NCBI GenBank assembly: GCA_029204225.1
Contig: CM055096.1
Span: forward strand, 46,298,579 to 46,362,578
Direction of reading: 5' to 3'
Length of the DNA: 64,000 bases
DNA from: Diphasiastrum complanatum
Lineage: Eukaryota; Streptophyta; Lycopodiopsida; Lycopodiales; Lycopodiaceae
The position numbers and the translations under genes are program-made. Under the pieces are notes generated by a model. That model worked only from the letters and a program-made list of their open reading frames with translations. It did not search any database and was not told the DNA's origin. Below, one piece after another: positions 44,091 through 55,957 of this stretch (position 1 is its first letter; each line of letters starts with the position of its first letter).

Positions 44091-44742
44091 CAGTGTCTAT
44101 GTGAATCATTGAGAGTCTCACGATCGTTATGTTGTCGGAGTGGTGGGAAGTGCTTCTATTGATCGGTCTTGCCTATCTCCTCGTTGCCCGAGGGCTAGGT
44201 CCAGGATCCAAGTTTGGTTGGGAACGTTTGGTCTACTGCACTCTTTCTCATGTCCTTTGGGATTCTCCAGTTTATTGGTAGTTATATTTTTTGGAAGTAA
44301 TTTGTTCATCCATCAAACATCATTTCTTCCGTTAATATAATGGAAGCATTTGAATATTCACAATATGAAGATTTTTTTATGTTTGCAATTTCTATTGTGG
44401 ATGTTTTTGATGTGTTCTAAACAATCGTGAATTCTCCACAATTCTAAACTCCCTAACTTTAGATTATGAACAAACAATGAAAAATCAGATCATAATTGCA
44501 TTCCCATGTTAATTAGGAGCTAAGTTTCAGTGCCTCATGTAGTAGGAGGTGAGCAAGCATGTTTTGGCTCTTTGTAATCTCTTTGCTTTTGTTAAATAAA
44601 GAAAACTCATGTAGGTTCTTGATATATTCAACATCTCTTTATTTCTTGAAATATAAGTTTTTCTCCTCATTATGAAAACTCTTCCATCTGCGTGTTATTG
44701 AATCCTCATATAGAACATTACAAAATGTTCATAATCCATCAA

Positions 44743-44746
<4 letters not shown>

Positions 44747-44782
<36 letters not shown>
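44747..44782. repeat. (CA)n microsatellite
   Basis: About 36 bases of CA repeat. Confidence 0.95.
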
Positions 44783-44785
<3 letters not shown>

Positions 44786-44985
44786 ACACAATACAAAAAA
44801 AATAATTCAAACTCACCAACCTCCAACCTCGCCAAGTTCCTCCAAGTGTGGTCCAAGCTCACCAAAAAGCACCATCCCTACAAAACCAAAAAGCACCATC
44901 GTAGTTCAGCTTGAGCTCGAGCTTTCTTGCCCATAGATTTTGTTTGGTATCAATTTATGAAAGACCCAACCCACCCAAGTTCAAT

Positions 44986-45362
44986 TTACAAGCTTTGCAT
45001 TAAAAAACAACATACTCTTCTTCTTTTGCTTGCGCTGCCGCTGCTGCTGCTGCTTTGCTGATGAAGCTGCGAGGGGCGCGTTGACGGTGAAGGATAAGTA
45101 ATAAATGGAGCAGCGATCGGCATGGCGCCTGCTGTAAATGCTGGTAGAGGAAGCCCGGTTGAGTTCACCAATTTCGGACGATCAGGTCCTTGGCTTTCAG
45201 TTTTTGGACGGGGTTCTTCTGCTGCTCTTCTACCACTTTTGCTACTTCTGTGGCTGATGGAAGATTTTTGTGGCACCTGAAATGCGGCAAAATTCGACCC
45301 AATCTAGTGTTTGGTCTCCTTTGCGCGAAGGGGACGCAGAACCATTGCTGCGAACCAGCCAA
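44986..45362 (-). other. Short overlapping frames upstream of SAC3B-like copy
   Basis: Two overlapping minus-strand frames of 96 and 65 codons encode Ser/Pro/Arg-rich peptides. Neither has a recognised motif. They lie head to head with the plus-strand SAC3B-like copy. They may be untranslated promoter-side sequence or a lost neighbour gene; I favour no gene. Confidence 0.2.
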
Positions 45363-45371
45363 ACATTAGGC

Positions 45372-48300
45372 CTGCCAGGCTACAGCCCATGATGTCCGAG
45401 CGTGATGGGTTTGACTGCTGCCATTGCCTTCTCTTGCCCTTCCTGTGCAATTGAGGGCTTTGATTTTCCCTCTTTTTTCATCTCACCTCCTGTGTTGATT
45501 TGTTTCTCATTAGTGAGACTAATAGGGGCAATTGTGGTAGAATTTAGTGATTTGTTCGGATTATATTAGGGAGGAGCAAGCAAAAGCACGCCGCCTGCTT
45601 CGTTCCAACCACACTCTTACCCCAGAGGCAGCCGTGGGAAGTGCAAACCAGCCTCGGACTGGATGTAAACTAAAGCACCTTTTACAGGAATCCCAGGTGG
45701 AATCAAATGTGGAAACAAAGAAAAAGAAAAAAAAGGCGTAATTCAGATGAAAAGAGGCACGACAATGCAGAGGAAGTTACAGAGCCCAGGCAAAGGGAGC
45801 GAACTCCAGATGGAATTGCCGACTTCGAAGCCTCAGATGGTCTTGCTGATGAAAAGGATTGGAGCTTGGCCGAGCTCATCCTTGGCAATTGTCCAGATAT
45901 GTGACCTTGGGGTTTTGCAACTTCTGACACCCTAATCTGAAAAATGTGTCTCTACAGACTCCTTTTGTATCCTATTGTGAACATTATTGTCAAACACCTT
46001 TGCATCAAACTCCAAACTTGCATACACATTTGGAAACTTGTTACCAATTTAAATATTCATGGTGAATCATTATTTATAATTTTATCGTACACTATGATGT
46101 TGAAAATCTGAAATTTGATGCGTATGCGAAGTTAGGCTGTCCTAAATCCGTTCTAGTTATTACCTTGTTAATCCAGGGTATTTTTAGGGTATTTTAACCC
46201 ATGAAAGCACTTTTTGGCTTTCTTTCAAGCTTGCAAGATGCGCTTGCAAAGTTTGAAGGTTGCAGATAATTGCTGGCAGTTATGGTGGACGAAGGGTTGT
46301 GGCAATGGATGTGAACTCTAATAAAAAGCATGCTTGCAGAATCAGAAACGGCAGGAAAGGGAACAAAAAGGTGATTTGCACAGATTTGAGCCCTTACAAC
46401 GAGAAAAGAAAAGAAACAGACTAGTAAAAACCTTGGTGTGAAGAAGGGGAAAGCAAAATAACAGTTCAGAAAAGTCTTGCTATTGCATCTGGTATTACAG
46501 GTCAAGAGCTGATTAAATTTGTTTCATTGTTAGCATGCTAGGTTCACATATTGATCATTTTGGACAAAAGACACCAAATATTTTTCTTTTGCTCCCTGAT
46601 TGTGTTTTGTGTGTTTTTGTTTGTAAATTTCTGGTAAAATAGCTTTGCGGTATGTCTTTTTGACAAGGACAAGGACGCAGAGAGGCTGCCTTCTCTGATA
46701 TGGCCACTTCCGGTTCTGCAAAAGACAACGAATCATCTACTGAGACTTCTTGGAATGTGCTATGATGAGGAGTTATTAGGCTTGTATAATATCTTGTCGG
46801 ATCCAATGAGGGCTATTCGCATGGATCTCAAGATGCAACATATATCTACTGTCGGGGCCATTTTAGTCGATGAGCATATGGTCAGTTACCTATCAATATC
46901 ATAGTTTCCTTACCTGTCAATCCAGTTTGATGTATAAGGTGCACTTGTTCTGCTGGGTACAAGATATGTAAGATGCCATGCGAGTTATATCACAAACCAC
47001 AATTAGCTCTCCATTCTGAACATGCATAGAAAACACTAAGGAAATGTGATATGGATTCTTTACTTTTTTTATTGTGTCTATATTCTGTTCTAGGGTTACC
47101 TGTTGTCGTCATCTGTAACCACTTAAACTGAATCTGTGAATTTTGATAAGTTCCAATCTCACAAAGAAGTACCTTGTTGTAGGGATGAGGATGCCAAGCT
47201 GATAATCTGAGTATGGAGATGATTACTATTGTGTTGAGACTGTGCTTCCAGCTACCAAGTATCAGAATGAAATTGAACTTACACCAACATTTCTTTCTGA
47301 CTTGAGTTGGTTTCTTTATGTGATATCCTACATAGATTTGGTTTCATGTACTTGCAATGCACGAGCTCTGTGAATATACCAATGAAGGAGGTCCTAGTGA
47401 ATGGTTTGATGGGCATTTGAACATAGAGCAGATGAATTAGACAACGGTTGACCATTTTCAAATGTACAATGAACATACTAGGCGAGAAACTCCAGTTCGT
47501 CTCGAGGCAGAGTTCGCAGGTTATTTTTCTTTAATTAAGATGGACAAACATCCCGATCATTTTGTGAGTAACTTTAGGGTTCCTACCTCAAGTTCGGGGA
47601 ACTACATCATGCTGCAAGTATACTTATGTATATATTATTGATTGGACTATGTAGAACCAGCAGAACCGTCGATGGACCTGGGATGAATCTGGCAATGAGA
47701 AATAGTTCTGAAATCTTATTTATCGAGATGGAGCGAGGTAGCATTCATCAAAAAATTCTTTGAATTGAATCTGTGACGATAACTTGCTGTTTGGTTGCAT
47801 TTTGATTAAGGCTTACTAAAATTTCTGTACACCTGCTAAAATTGAATTTAGTTGCTAAAGAGCTTGGAAACGCTATGCCATTGAGCTTACCTTTGAAGGT
47901 TGATTTTTATTATGATTATGGGTCTTGCAGAACAGGAAATTACACTGCCTTTTGTCAGCTAGCCAGAAAGGCAGCATAATTGCAAGCTTGCCTTATCCAT
48001 GCTCGCTTGTCAAAGGTACTTGACTTTTGAAATTTGGGAAGTATGGAAATGTATACTGTAGTATTATATATATGTTATGGCTATATATTCTTGCCTGCAG
48101 GTTGGTTAGTTCTGGACTGTTTCTGTAACCATATTCATACCTGTATTTTCTCAATGCAGCTTCATACACATGCATGAGCTTCTGTTCACAGTAGGTTACA
48201 GAAGAACCAAGGAATTCCAACTATACAAATTGCAGAGTGCTTTGGAATGGAGGTATCTATGGTGCTTTTTGTTTATTTGCAGTTAGTTTAATCAGAAACT

Positions 48301-50365
48301 TTTGAAGTAAAACTGTTTGGCATGCATTTCACTGTCATCACTCCCTAAGATCTCAATGGTTGGCATGATAGGGAAAGGATATCGAAGAGCTTCTTGATCG
48401 TCACGGCTTTTGACAATTTGAAGAACCTTATATGGTGATGGAGGGCCCTTTTCTTAATAGTCACAGAAATGATCCAACACGAATATCTTCATCGGTTATC
48501 TCAAAATGTTCAACGATGGTTGTTAATGATGTCAAATTCCAAGGCCATGTCACAGAGATCAAGAGCCTTTCAAATGATAGAGCTTCAGCAAATGCAAGAG
48601 AGAGGCTTGGTAGTGCTGCAAGATCATGGAAGGATATTCAGGGTGGTGGTTTTGTAATACCTGAAGAGGACATGCCTGACTATGAAGAGGAAGAAGAACA
48701 GAGTGAGGAGCCAGTATCTGATAAAGATTCTGAGATGCAGGTTGATGACACAATGTACACAGAGCTTAACTATGCTGAGGATGAAGATCGACCAGCTAAC
48801 ATATTTTTGAATCAAGAAATGGGAAGTTATCTTGAAATTGAGAAAGTCATGAGAGCAGTGTCATGAGCTCGAAGCGAGCACCAGAATGAGCCACACATTA
48901 AGAAAGTGCAACATGGAGTTGCAATTTGAGCCCGAGGCACAAGAGACACATAAACACTTAAAAGTGGGAAATTATTGACAACGCAGAAAAATTTAAAGGC
49001 TCACAAAATACTGCAGGAATGTCAAGATGTAATCAATGTTGCTACTATTTGTGCAAAGATGGAAGGTACTAATACTATAGCGCATTTGCAGGAAGATGAG
49101 AATGTGCAAATTCTCCACAATGCTAAGGCAATGGATGGGAGAATACGGTTTTGGCTTTAAGTATTGTGTGTTGCCATAAGTTTTAGCTGATGTAATGATT
49201 GGCATTTATTGTATGCTTAGAAGATGGGTAGTGGCAACTTATTATTCTACAGGGGGTGGAGGCTAAGAGCGTCTGATAATATATAGGAGTGGGTCCTTCT
49301 CTAAGAGAATTCATAGGTTATAAGTAGATCTTATTGCATGTTTTTTTTGTCTCTTGGATATCACTTGATAGATTCTTTGCAGCCCTTTTGTTGTTTTCGT
49401 TTTTAGTTGTGTGATTTCAGTGTATTGACAATGAAAAGAATACAAATGCTGCAGCCAGGGGTACAGTTACGGATTCAGACTTTTATTTGAACGAGATCAT
49501 TGAAAAGATAAATATCAAATTAATAAAATCTGGACAGCTGTATGTGCCTTCCCTGGTGGCACAAACATTAAACGGCAAGAATCCTCAGGCTAGGTGGTTG
49601 AAAGTTGGCAGTTTGTTCAAGATCACATGATAACTATTCGAGCCCTGAGATCAAAGACTATCTTAAGAAATTGGTTGGTGAATGGTTGAAATTTAAGCTT
49701 TTCAATGGCAGACAGGTACAGGGGAATATGCAAAAGTCCTTTCATCATCGGTCAGAAATTGCTGTAACAAATAATGTGATAAGAGTGTCAGTTTGGATCT
49801 GAAAGTGGTGAAAAGCTGTTTCTGTGGTGCATTGCTCAAGAGCTTGGATTCATCAATAAGAGGCCAAAAGATGAAGCGGGTATGGATGGTGCAAGTGGTC
49901 TACTGTTCTTGCCACTCAATAGTTTACCCATTGATGAGGAGTGCACAAGATTGCATGCTATGGTTGAAAGCATCCCATCTGGCAGCCGCCTTCCCCTTCT
50001 TATATAAACTCACGACTTGAGCATCTGTTTGAGAGGAATGTTTGCTCCTGAGCACATATTCAAGCCAACCGTAGGATATTTTGCAACAATCTTACAGCTC
50101 GACGAATTGGATAAAGTGAAGGTCAGCTGCTAGTCAATTCTGCCCGTAATGAACCACGAGGAGTTATCAACTGAAAACAATCCAAGTTTGTTACGTAACA
50201 GGGATTTCCATGTCTCGAACCTTCCAAAGCATGCAGATAATATGGACCAAGTTTCCATGAATTTGGGCAATCCTGTAAAGCAGTTGCTAGCTAGCAAGGC
50301 ACCTGCAGCACCAGATGTGCATCATGTGAATGTTCAGGATCTTGTCTTGGAACACTTAGTTCCAC
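45372..50365 (+). repeat. Palindrome 2, left inner arm
   Basis: Inverted relative of about 56075-61060, beginning at CCTGCCAGGCTACAGCCCAT and ending near GAACACTTAGTTCCACA. Divergence is clearly higher than in palindrome 1. The arm is essentially one copy of the SAC3B-like gene. Confidence 0.85.
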
Positions 50366-50600
50366 ATTTGAGATTGCTACTGACTATGCATCCATCCAAT
50401 GTCACACCTGAGAGCTGCATAGGCATTTTCAACCCGTCGTTACAGAATGCAATAAAGGAGATCAAACTATCTGCCGCTACAACTATTCCACACTGGCCTC
50501 CACCTGAACTTGGAGATGTCTCTGAGGGGGCTGAAAGAGATTTGTCACATGCCCATTTGCCTTCTGCTGCCTGAAATGAGCCTGCTACATTGCACCTGAA
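45372..50600 (+). pseudogene. SAC3B-like: SAC3B-like mRNA-export gene, left copy, broken
   Basis: SAC3 proteins scaffold the TREX-2 complex that couples transcription to mRNA export at the nuclear pore. Exon-like blocks in order: 45547-45904 (acidic N-terminal part, frameshifted near 45735); 46337-46441 (RQEREQKGDLHRFEPLQREK, stop); 46683-46880 with the hallmark SDPMRAIRMDLKMQHIS and a GT donor; about 47430-47563 (EAEFAGYFSLIKMDKHPDHF, GTGAGT donor); 47931-48015 (RTGNYTAFCQLARKAA, a stop in place of Tyr, LQACLIHARLSK); 48160-48252 (KNQGIPTIQIAECFGME); about 48371-48866 (EELLDRHGF, stop, FEEPYMVMEGPFLN, then an acidic segment); and C-terminal blocks to about 50572 (RPKDEA..., LEHLVPHLRLLL, IPHWPPPELGD). 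Stops, frameshifts and splice-compatible junctions show a genomic (not retro-) copy that has decayed. Confidence 0.85.
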
Positions 50601-50774
50601 ATGTTCCTGCTTTTTCCAAACCTTACTCTTGGGCATTGTTCCAAGTTTGAAACTACTAATTTCCTACTATTGACAAATAAGGCGCCGTCAAAACGTGGAA
50701 TCACTGATGAAATCCAAAATCAAAAGGTCATAATTTATATACATTGCCACAGTGCATGGGTTAATTAGGAGAAA

Positions 50775-51143
50775 TTGGGGAAGGAAGCTGGTCAGCAGGT
50801 AGAAGGGATTCTAGAGAAGTCTAGTATACTAAATTGTACTGATACCGGCTGTGAGGTAATTCCAAAGTGGGCCTACTTGTTCAAGATCACATATCAGACC
50901 AGATTGTTGCACTTAAATGGTGAGCATGCTCCAGATGTATATGTGCTTCATAAGAGCAGCATGGCTCAAAAGCAAGATGAATTTGAAAAAAGCCTTGGCT
51001 TCCCTGTTTTTATTTTCCGTATGATCAAGGAAAATAAGCAAACCATTGCTGTATATGAAGAATTTTTCATGTCTGATTTTTATCATGAAAACATACTTGA
51101 TGAGGCTATAGAATGTTTTTCCAACAACTTAAGTCGAAAATGA
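50775..51143 (+). CDS. Unknown 122-codon ORF after SAC3B-like copy
   Basis: An uninterrupted frame with ordinary amino-acid composition, containing WAYLFKITYQTRLLHLNGEH and DEFEKSLGFPVFIFRMIKEN. It lies about 170 bases downstream of the last block I assign to the SAC3B-like copy, on the same strand, and it is outside the inverted repeat, so it has no mirror partner. It could be the last exon of that gene (the plant protein has a long, poorly conserved C-terminus) or an unrelated exon. The first Met may not be a true start, since an upstream acceptor such as TAATTAG near 50768 would extend it. Not identified. Confidence 0.4.
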   Translation: MGKEAGQQVEGILEKSSILNCTDTGCEVIPKWAYLFKITYQTRLLHLNGEHAPDVYVLHKSSMAQKQDEFEKSLGFPVFIFRMIKENKQTIAVYEEFFMSDFYHENILDEAIECFSNNLSRK

Positions 51144-51149
51144 TTTGTT

Positions 51150-52940
51150 ACCGGTTTATGAATATATTTTAAGTTTTAACTATTGATGCAAACTTACAAA
51201 AGTGTTTGCTGTTGATTTATACTTTGTTATTTGAAATTCTAGGGTAACATTCAGCAACTTTTAGAGGGATGTGATTGATACAAGTTTCCTCCTATATACT
51301 CGAAACTTATCACTCTATCCATTTAGTTAGCCACAAAACCAACCCAATCATTGTACATGTTGGATACCAAAACTTGAGCTCTTTAATGTTCAATGTTGGG
51401 AGTTGACAATGGACGGAAAAGTACATTCTTGAGGGTAATCATTCTTAGTCTCTATAAAGGTTTTTGTAGATGATAGAATTTTACTTTTGGATTGACGCCC
51501 AGAACAAATACCATAACGTTGAAACTTAAATTGGGTTGAAAAGGGACAACAGAATTTTTAGCAAAATCTATAGGAAACTCATAATAAAACCATTATGTGA
51601 TGTGACTCTATGTTTTATTGAAATTATAAAATTATGAATCGATTTTACATTTCAACTTTTGAAAGTGGTTGTAAAAGTATCATTTTTTTCAATCTAGGCC
51701 CAAAAGGTGTGTTATATTTCACTTTAAAATTCTTGCTTCATTCATTTTTGACATTTTTTTTTATTGCTTCATGTTTTCTTGCGACTCCACATTCTTCTGT
51801 TGTTATTCTTGTATAGGGTTGCTCTTGTTATCATGGAGATTGCTAGAGAAGATATTCAGAAGCTACTACTTGTCACTCCTATTGAGAACCAAGCCAATTG
51901 AATTTTCTTTAGGTTCATAGTGATATTATTGATACTTTGGCAAAGACAGGTGCACACACAAGGAAATGATCATTTGCTATGGATTATAGATTGACTATAC
52001 TTTATCCATATAGACTTGAGAGTTCCAAATTATGATGGTACCACAGTAGTTCTTTTCAGGTCTAGAATAAAAAATTCATGAGACTTTTTTCATCATTGAG
52101 TGAAGCCTTTCAATTTTTTTTCTCAATAATTTACATATCCTAGTCTTTATGCTCTACCCTTGGGAAGGGATTCTCAAAACCAGTAAATACATATAGATAC
52201 TATTGTATTTAAAAAATCTCCAAATGTTGTGAGAAGGAATGAAGTAGATGATTTATTTGGAAGGGCTCTTTCAACATGTAAAATAACGGGTGCATTCATA
52301 CAATGGACTTTCCCAAGATTGGATTATGTATTTTATGAAAATTAGCGTATTTCAAGTATGTCACATACTGCTCATTTGACAACAATAATTAAATTTACTC
52401 ATGTTGTAAAGTCGGGTACACCGAGGTTCTTCACCTACTATTTTTCCTTATTTTGACGTTTTCTTATAGAGTTGGCCTGGCTTAACAATTGCATGTACAA
52501 AGAAATTACATTTTAAAAACTAGACGAGCTAACCTTTAGATAAGTTTCAAACGCCTAATTGGATTTGAAATGACTATGATTAGTTACTACTCATCTTCTA
52601 AAGGCTTCAATAATTTTCCACTATAAAAGCTCCATAATTGATGTCTTTGTTTACTCCAAAATGGTTCTTTCATAGCCTTTTTAACAAATCATAAAACAGA
52701 ATCATGAATGGACACAGATATTCAATGACAAAATAATGTTTTTGTGTATAGGCTATTCATGATGAATAATTGAAAAAACTATGTAGAGAGTGAAGGTCCC
52801 AATACATCCCCACATTGTTCCTACCTTGTAACTTGCATAAGATTCATATATAGGTTCAATGGATAACATACAAACATCATTCACAACTCCAAAGCATTGT
52901 CGCAGTGTATGGGAGTTGCTTTGCCTTGCTATTCCTTGCA
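51150..52940. other. Unassigned spacer
   Basis: A/T-rich, no gene or long repeat recognised in about 1.8 kb. Confidence 0.4.
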
Positions 52941-52949
52941 ATCAACAAG

Positions 52950-54770
52950 GAGTCTATGAAGCCACATGCATTCACTAGCTGCATTTGCCACTGCTCTATA
53001 TTCTGCTGCCATGGATGAGAGTGAAACAGTGGGTTATTTCTTATCCACCCATGGAAGAGAGTGCAATAATGGGTTATTTATGATTCACCCATGAGATAGT
53101 TGTTGAGCCAAGTGTAACAACCAATAACGTACTAGGATGCATCTTTCTTAGCCACCCACCAAAGAGAGTGCAACAATGGGTTATTTATTATCCACCCATG
53201 AGATAGTTGTTGAGCCAAGTGTAAAACCAATAACTTACTAGGATGCATCTTTCTTTTGAGACGCTTCCTCGTAAGTTCTTAGTTTCTAAAGTCATGAGGG
53301 CAAAGTTGACTCTTGGATTGGTACTTGCAATCTTTCTTTTTCATAGAATCTTTTTTTCCCTTCCTCACTTGACTACGCATGATCGGATCCATCCATCTCT
53401 CCAAAGGTACGCAACTCGGTTGAGGTTTACTTCTTCATGGATCTTTTTCTTTTCTTTTTTCATTTGTGAATGATTGTCATCTTCTTCAAGCAAGCCCTTG
53501 TCAAAATCCAACACCTGCGGTTGATTTTGGCTTCGGATTTTACACCTTTTGTGAAGCAACATGCTCGTAAAAATCACATCCTTGCTCACAATGATCTTCT
53601 TGGTTTGCAGATTGTAAGCTTTCTCCTTGGTAGCATATCCAACAGATACGCATTTTGTCCACTTCGAATCATATGTATGTCTTTTCTAATCAAGTACATG
53701 TGTGTACTTCGTGCATCCAAAGATCGTCAAATGTGACACATGCAGGTTGGTGCCCATACACATCTCTTCATATGTCTTTTTATCCAAAGCTTTGGTAGGA
53801 GATGTGTTTTGTAAGTACGTTGATGTGTTTACAGCTTTGGCCCAATATGAGTTAGTCAAACCCTTGGCTTTCATCATACTCGTGGCACATTCCACTAAGT
53901 TCATGTTCTTTTTTCAACCACTCCATTCTATTGTGGCGTGTATGTGGTGGTAAGTTACCTTCTGATGCCATGTTCTTTGCAAAAGTTCTCAAAAGCGACT
54001 AAACTATACTCACCACCTTTGTCGCTTCTAGGACCTTAATCCTTTTGCTCGACTCTCAACAAGTCTCCGCAATTCAATGTCTGCTGATCTACAACTGATT
54101 GAAGCTTGTACAACTTCCCATCTCCTTGTATTCCTCTTGCAATCACCTTGAAATTCTTCTTCACGTCCTTTATAAGGAACTTGTCCTTATAAAACTCTCT
54201 TTTCATGTCATTGTTTGTGATACAACCAACTGAAAGCATATTGTTGCCTAGATTCAAAATGAGTAGTGTATTTTTCAATACACCTTTCTCACCCTGTTCA
54301 AAATAAATTGGCATACTCCCATGCCCCTTGATCTCTTGCATGTTATCCCCAAGAACAACCTTGTTTTTGGCATCCTCATTTACATAGGAGGAGAACCACT
54401 TCCTATGTGAAATCATGTAGGAGGATGCTCCCGAATCTGTATACCACTCGTCACCATTCGAGCTTGAGTTTCTTGAGTGAATATGATGCACTTTCTTTGA
54501 CATCTTTATCAAGTAAATTTGTTGCTTAGTGATTTTACATACCAAAAGCTCGATTGAAATTTGATCTCCTCCTATCTCTCATGCTTTGTGCATACTTCTT
54601 AATGTGGCCCTTCGACTCAATATGACCAGCATTACCACAATCATAACTTGTGATTTTGGCATTATTCACCTGCTTGGAAGGAACGACATTCTGAAGCATG
54701 ATGCCCTACTTTGCCATAGTTGAAACAATTGCCCTTGTTCTTGTATTGTTTACCGCAAAATCACTCGTTA
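52950..54770 (-). pseudogene. Copia element remnant: gag, PR, IN, RNase H pieces
   Basis: Minus strand from about 54770: two successive zinc-knuckle-like motifs (CFNYGKVGHHASEC, then SYDCGNAGHIES), both missing a cysteine. At 54036-54545 the protease motif DEWYTDSGASSYMISHRKWF (DSG triad intact), KNTLLILNLGNNMLSVGCI, and KLYKLQSVV. After a gap, the late integrase segment at 53686-53904 (LTNSYWAKAVNTSTYLQNTS, LTIFGCTKYTHV), then decayed integrase C-terminus to 53365. Finally RNase H at about 52955-53030 (SLSSMAAEYRAVANAASECM). Reverse transcriptase is absent and no LTR was found. Stops occur throughout. Confidence 0.8.
53045..53258. repeat. 107-bp tandem duplication
   Basis: Two direct copies (53045-53151 and 53152-53258), each starting CCACCCA and ending in AGGATGCATCTTTCTT. 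A partial third copy begins near 53009 within the RNase H segment, so the unit seems to come from the copia element itself. Confidence 0.85.
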
Positions 54771-55957
54771 CTAGCAAAATTTTCAATCTGAATATTCGTA
54801 CTGAGAGATTCTTCCCATGGAGTTTGCTTGACTGAACAACATGAAAGCATCCATTTTGATGCTCATTTTTTTTCAAAATTTTAGGCCTCTTTCTAATAAC
54901 CTCTTAAAAAATTGCTAATTTAGTCACACGATGACGAAATGACAAGCCTTTTCTCTCACTAGATGCAATCTGACACCGACTACATCCTGGTGAAGTTTCA
55001 ATGGCAAATTAAGTGGTCTCCCAATCGGAATCGACGCTTTGTTGGAGCCTCCTGTTAGAGGAAATTATGTAGCTTTTTGTCCTTCCAATTTGGCTTCAAA
55101 ATGGCCAAGAAATGTTAAAAATAGTAAAAAATGGCATGTTGTTCTAATACAAAAAAAGTCCCTATTTTTCACCTTGAAGTTGAAAAGCCCTCAAACTTGA
55201 CTATTGGCGTTTGGAGTGTTTCACAAACTTCAGTTTTGCCCTTCAGTTCTTCAGAAAACAAAGAAAGTGGACCCACGCACATCCAACGGTAAATCTAAGG
55301 TTTTTCCAGGTCGATCTACACCGTTGATCGAAGATCCTGATTTTTCTGTGCATCACGCACTCTAGATCGTTAGCGAACCCTTTACGTTGGGCTCACGAGT
55401 GGGGGCAGAGAGAGAGAGGGGTGCGATGGCTGCAGCCTGCTCTCCTCTCTAAACTGGATTAATCAATCAGAAATCGCTCCTCCTACCACGGCTGATCACG
55501 GCCTCTTGCAGGTGGATCCTACAAGCAAACTCGCCCTCTTCTACCACTGAAACTTCAGAGAATGATGCCTGCCCTATGTAGAAAGATCCAACACTTTGCA
55601 TTTATGAAACCTCAGGTCTCTCACAAAGCATTTCATCTTTGTGGGTGATGAAAACAAACTACAAATTGGGCAAAAGCATGAAACTCCTCAACGGCAAGTG
55701 TACGTTCCCCTTGCAGAATGGCTAAGATAGGTAAAAGAAGCAAAACTACGTGTTTGTTTATGGAAAGATTAAAGTGCTTTGTCGATCAAAAGAGAGAGAA
55801 ATGTTCTCCAAAACTCAAAGATATTCAGAAGAAAAGTAGCATATTGAATTGGAAATAGCAGAAACACATTTATATAGGAAGTTCATGGTAAAATCCTATA
55901 GTGTAGTTGACCATATTTTCAAAACAATTGAATCAGCTATTATTGTGGAACTAATTT
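54771..55957. other. Unassigned spacer, possibly retroelement
   Basis: No coding motif. 55250-55500 resembles a GC-richer retroelement leader, like 42480-42660, but no primer site or LTR edge could be placed. Confidence 0.35.

Noticed and set aside
44127-44309. 60-codon minus-strand frame as part of copia
   Set aside because: No Gag, protease, integrase or RT motif; not continuous with the RT fragment at 43836-44090.
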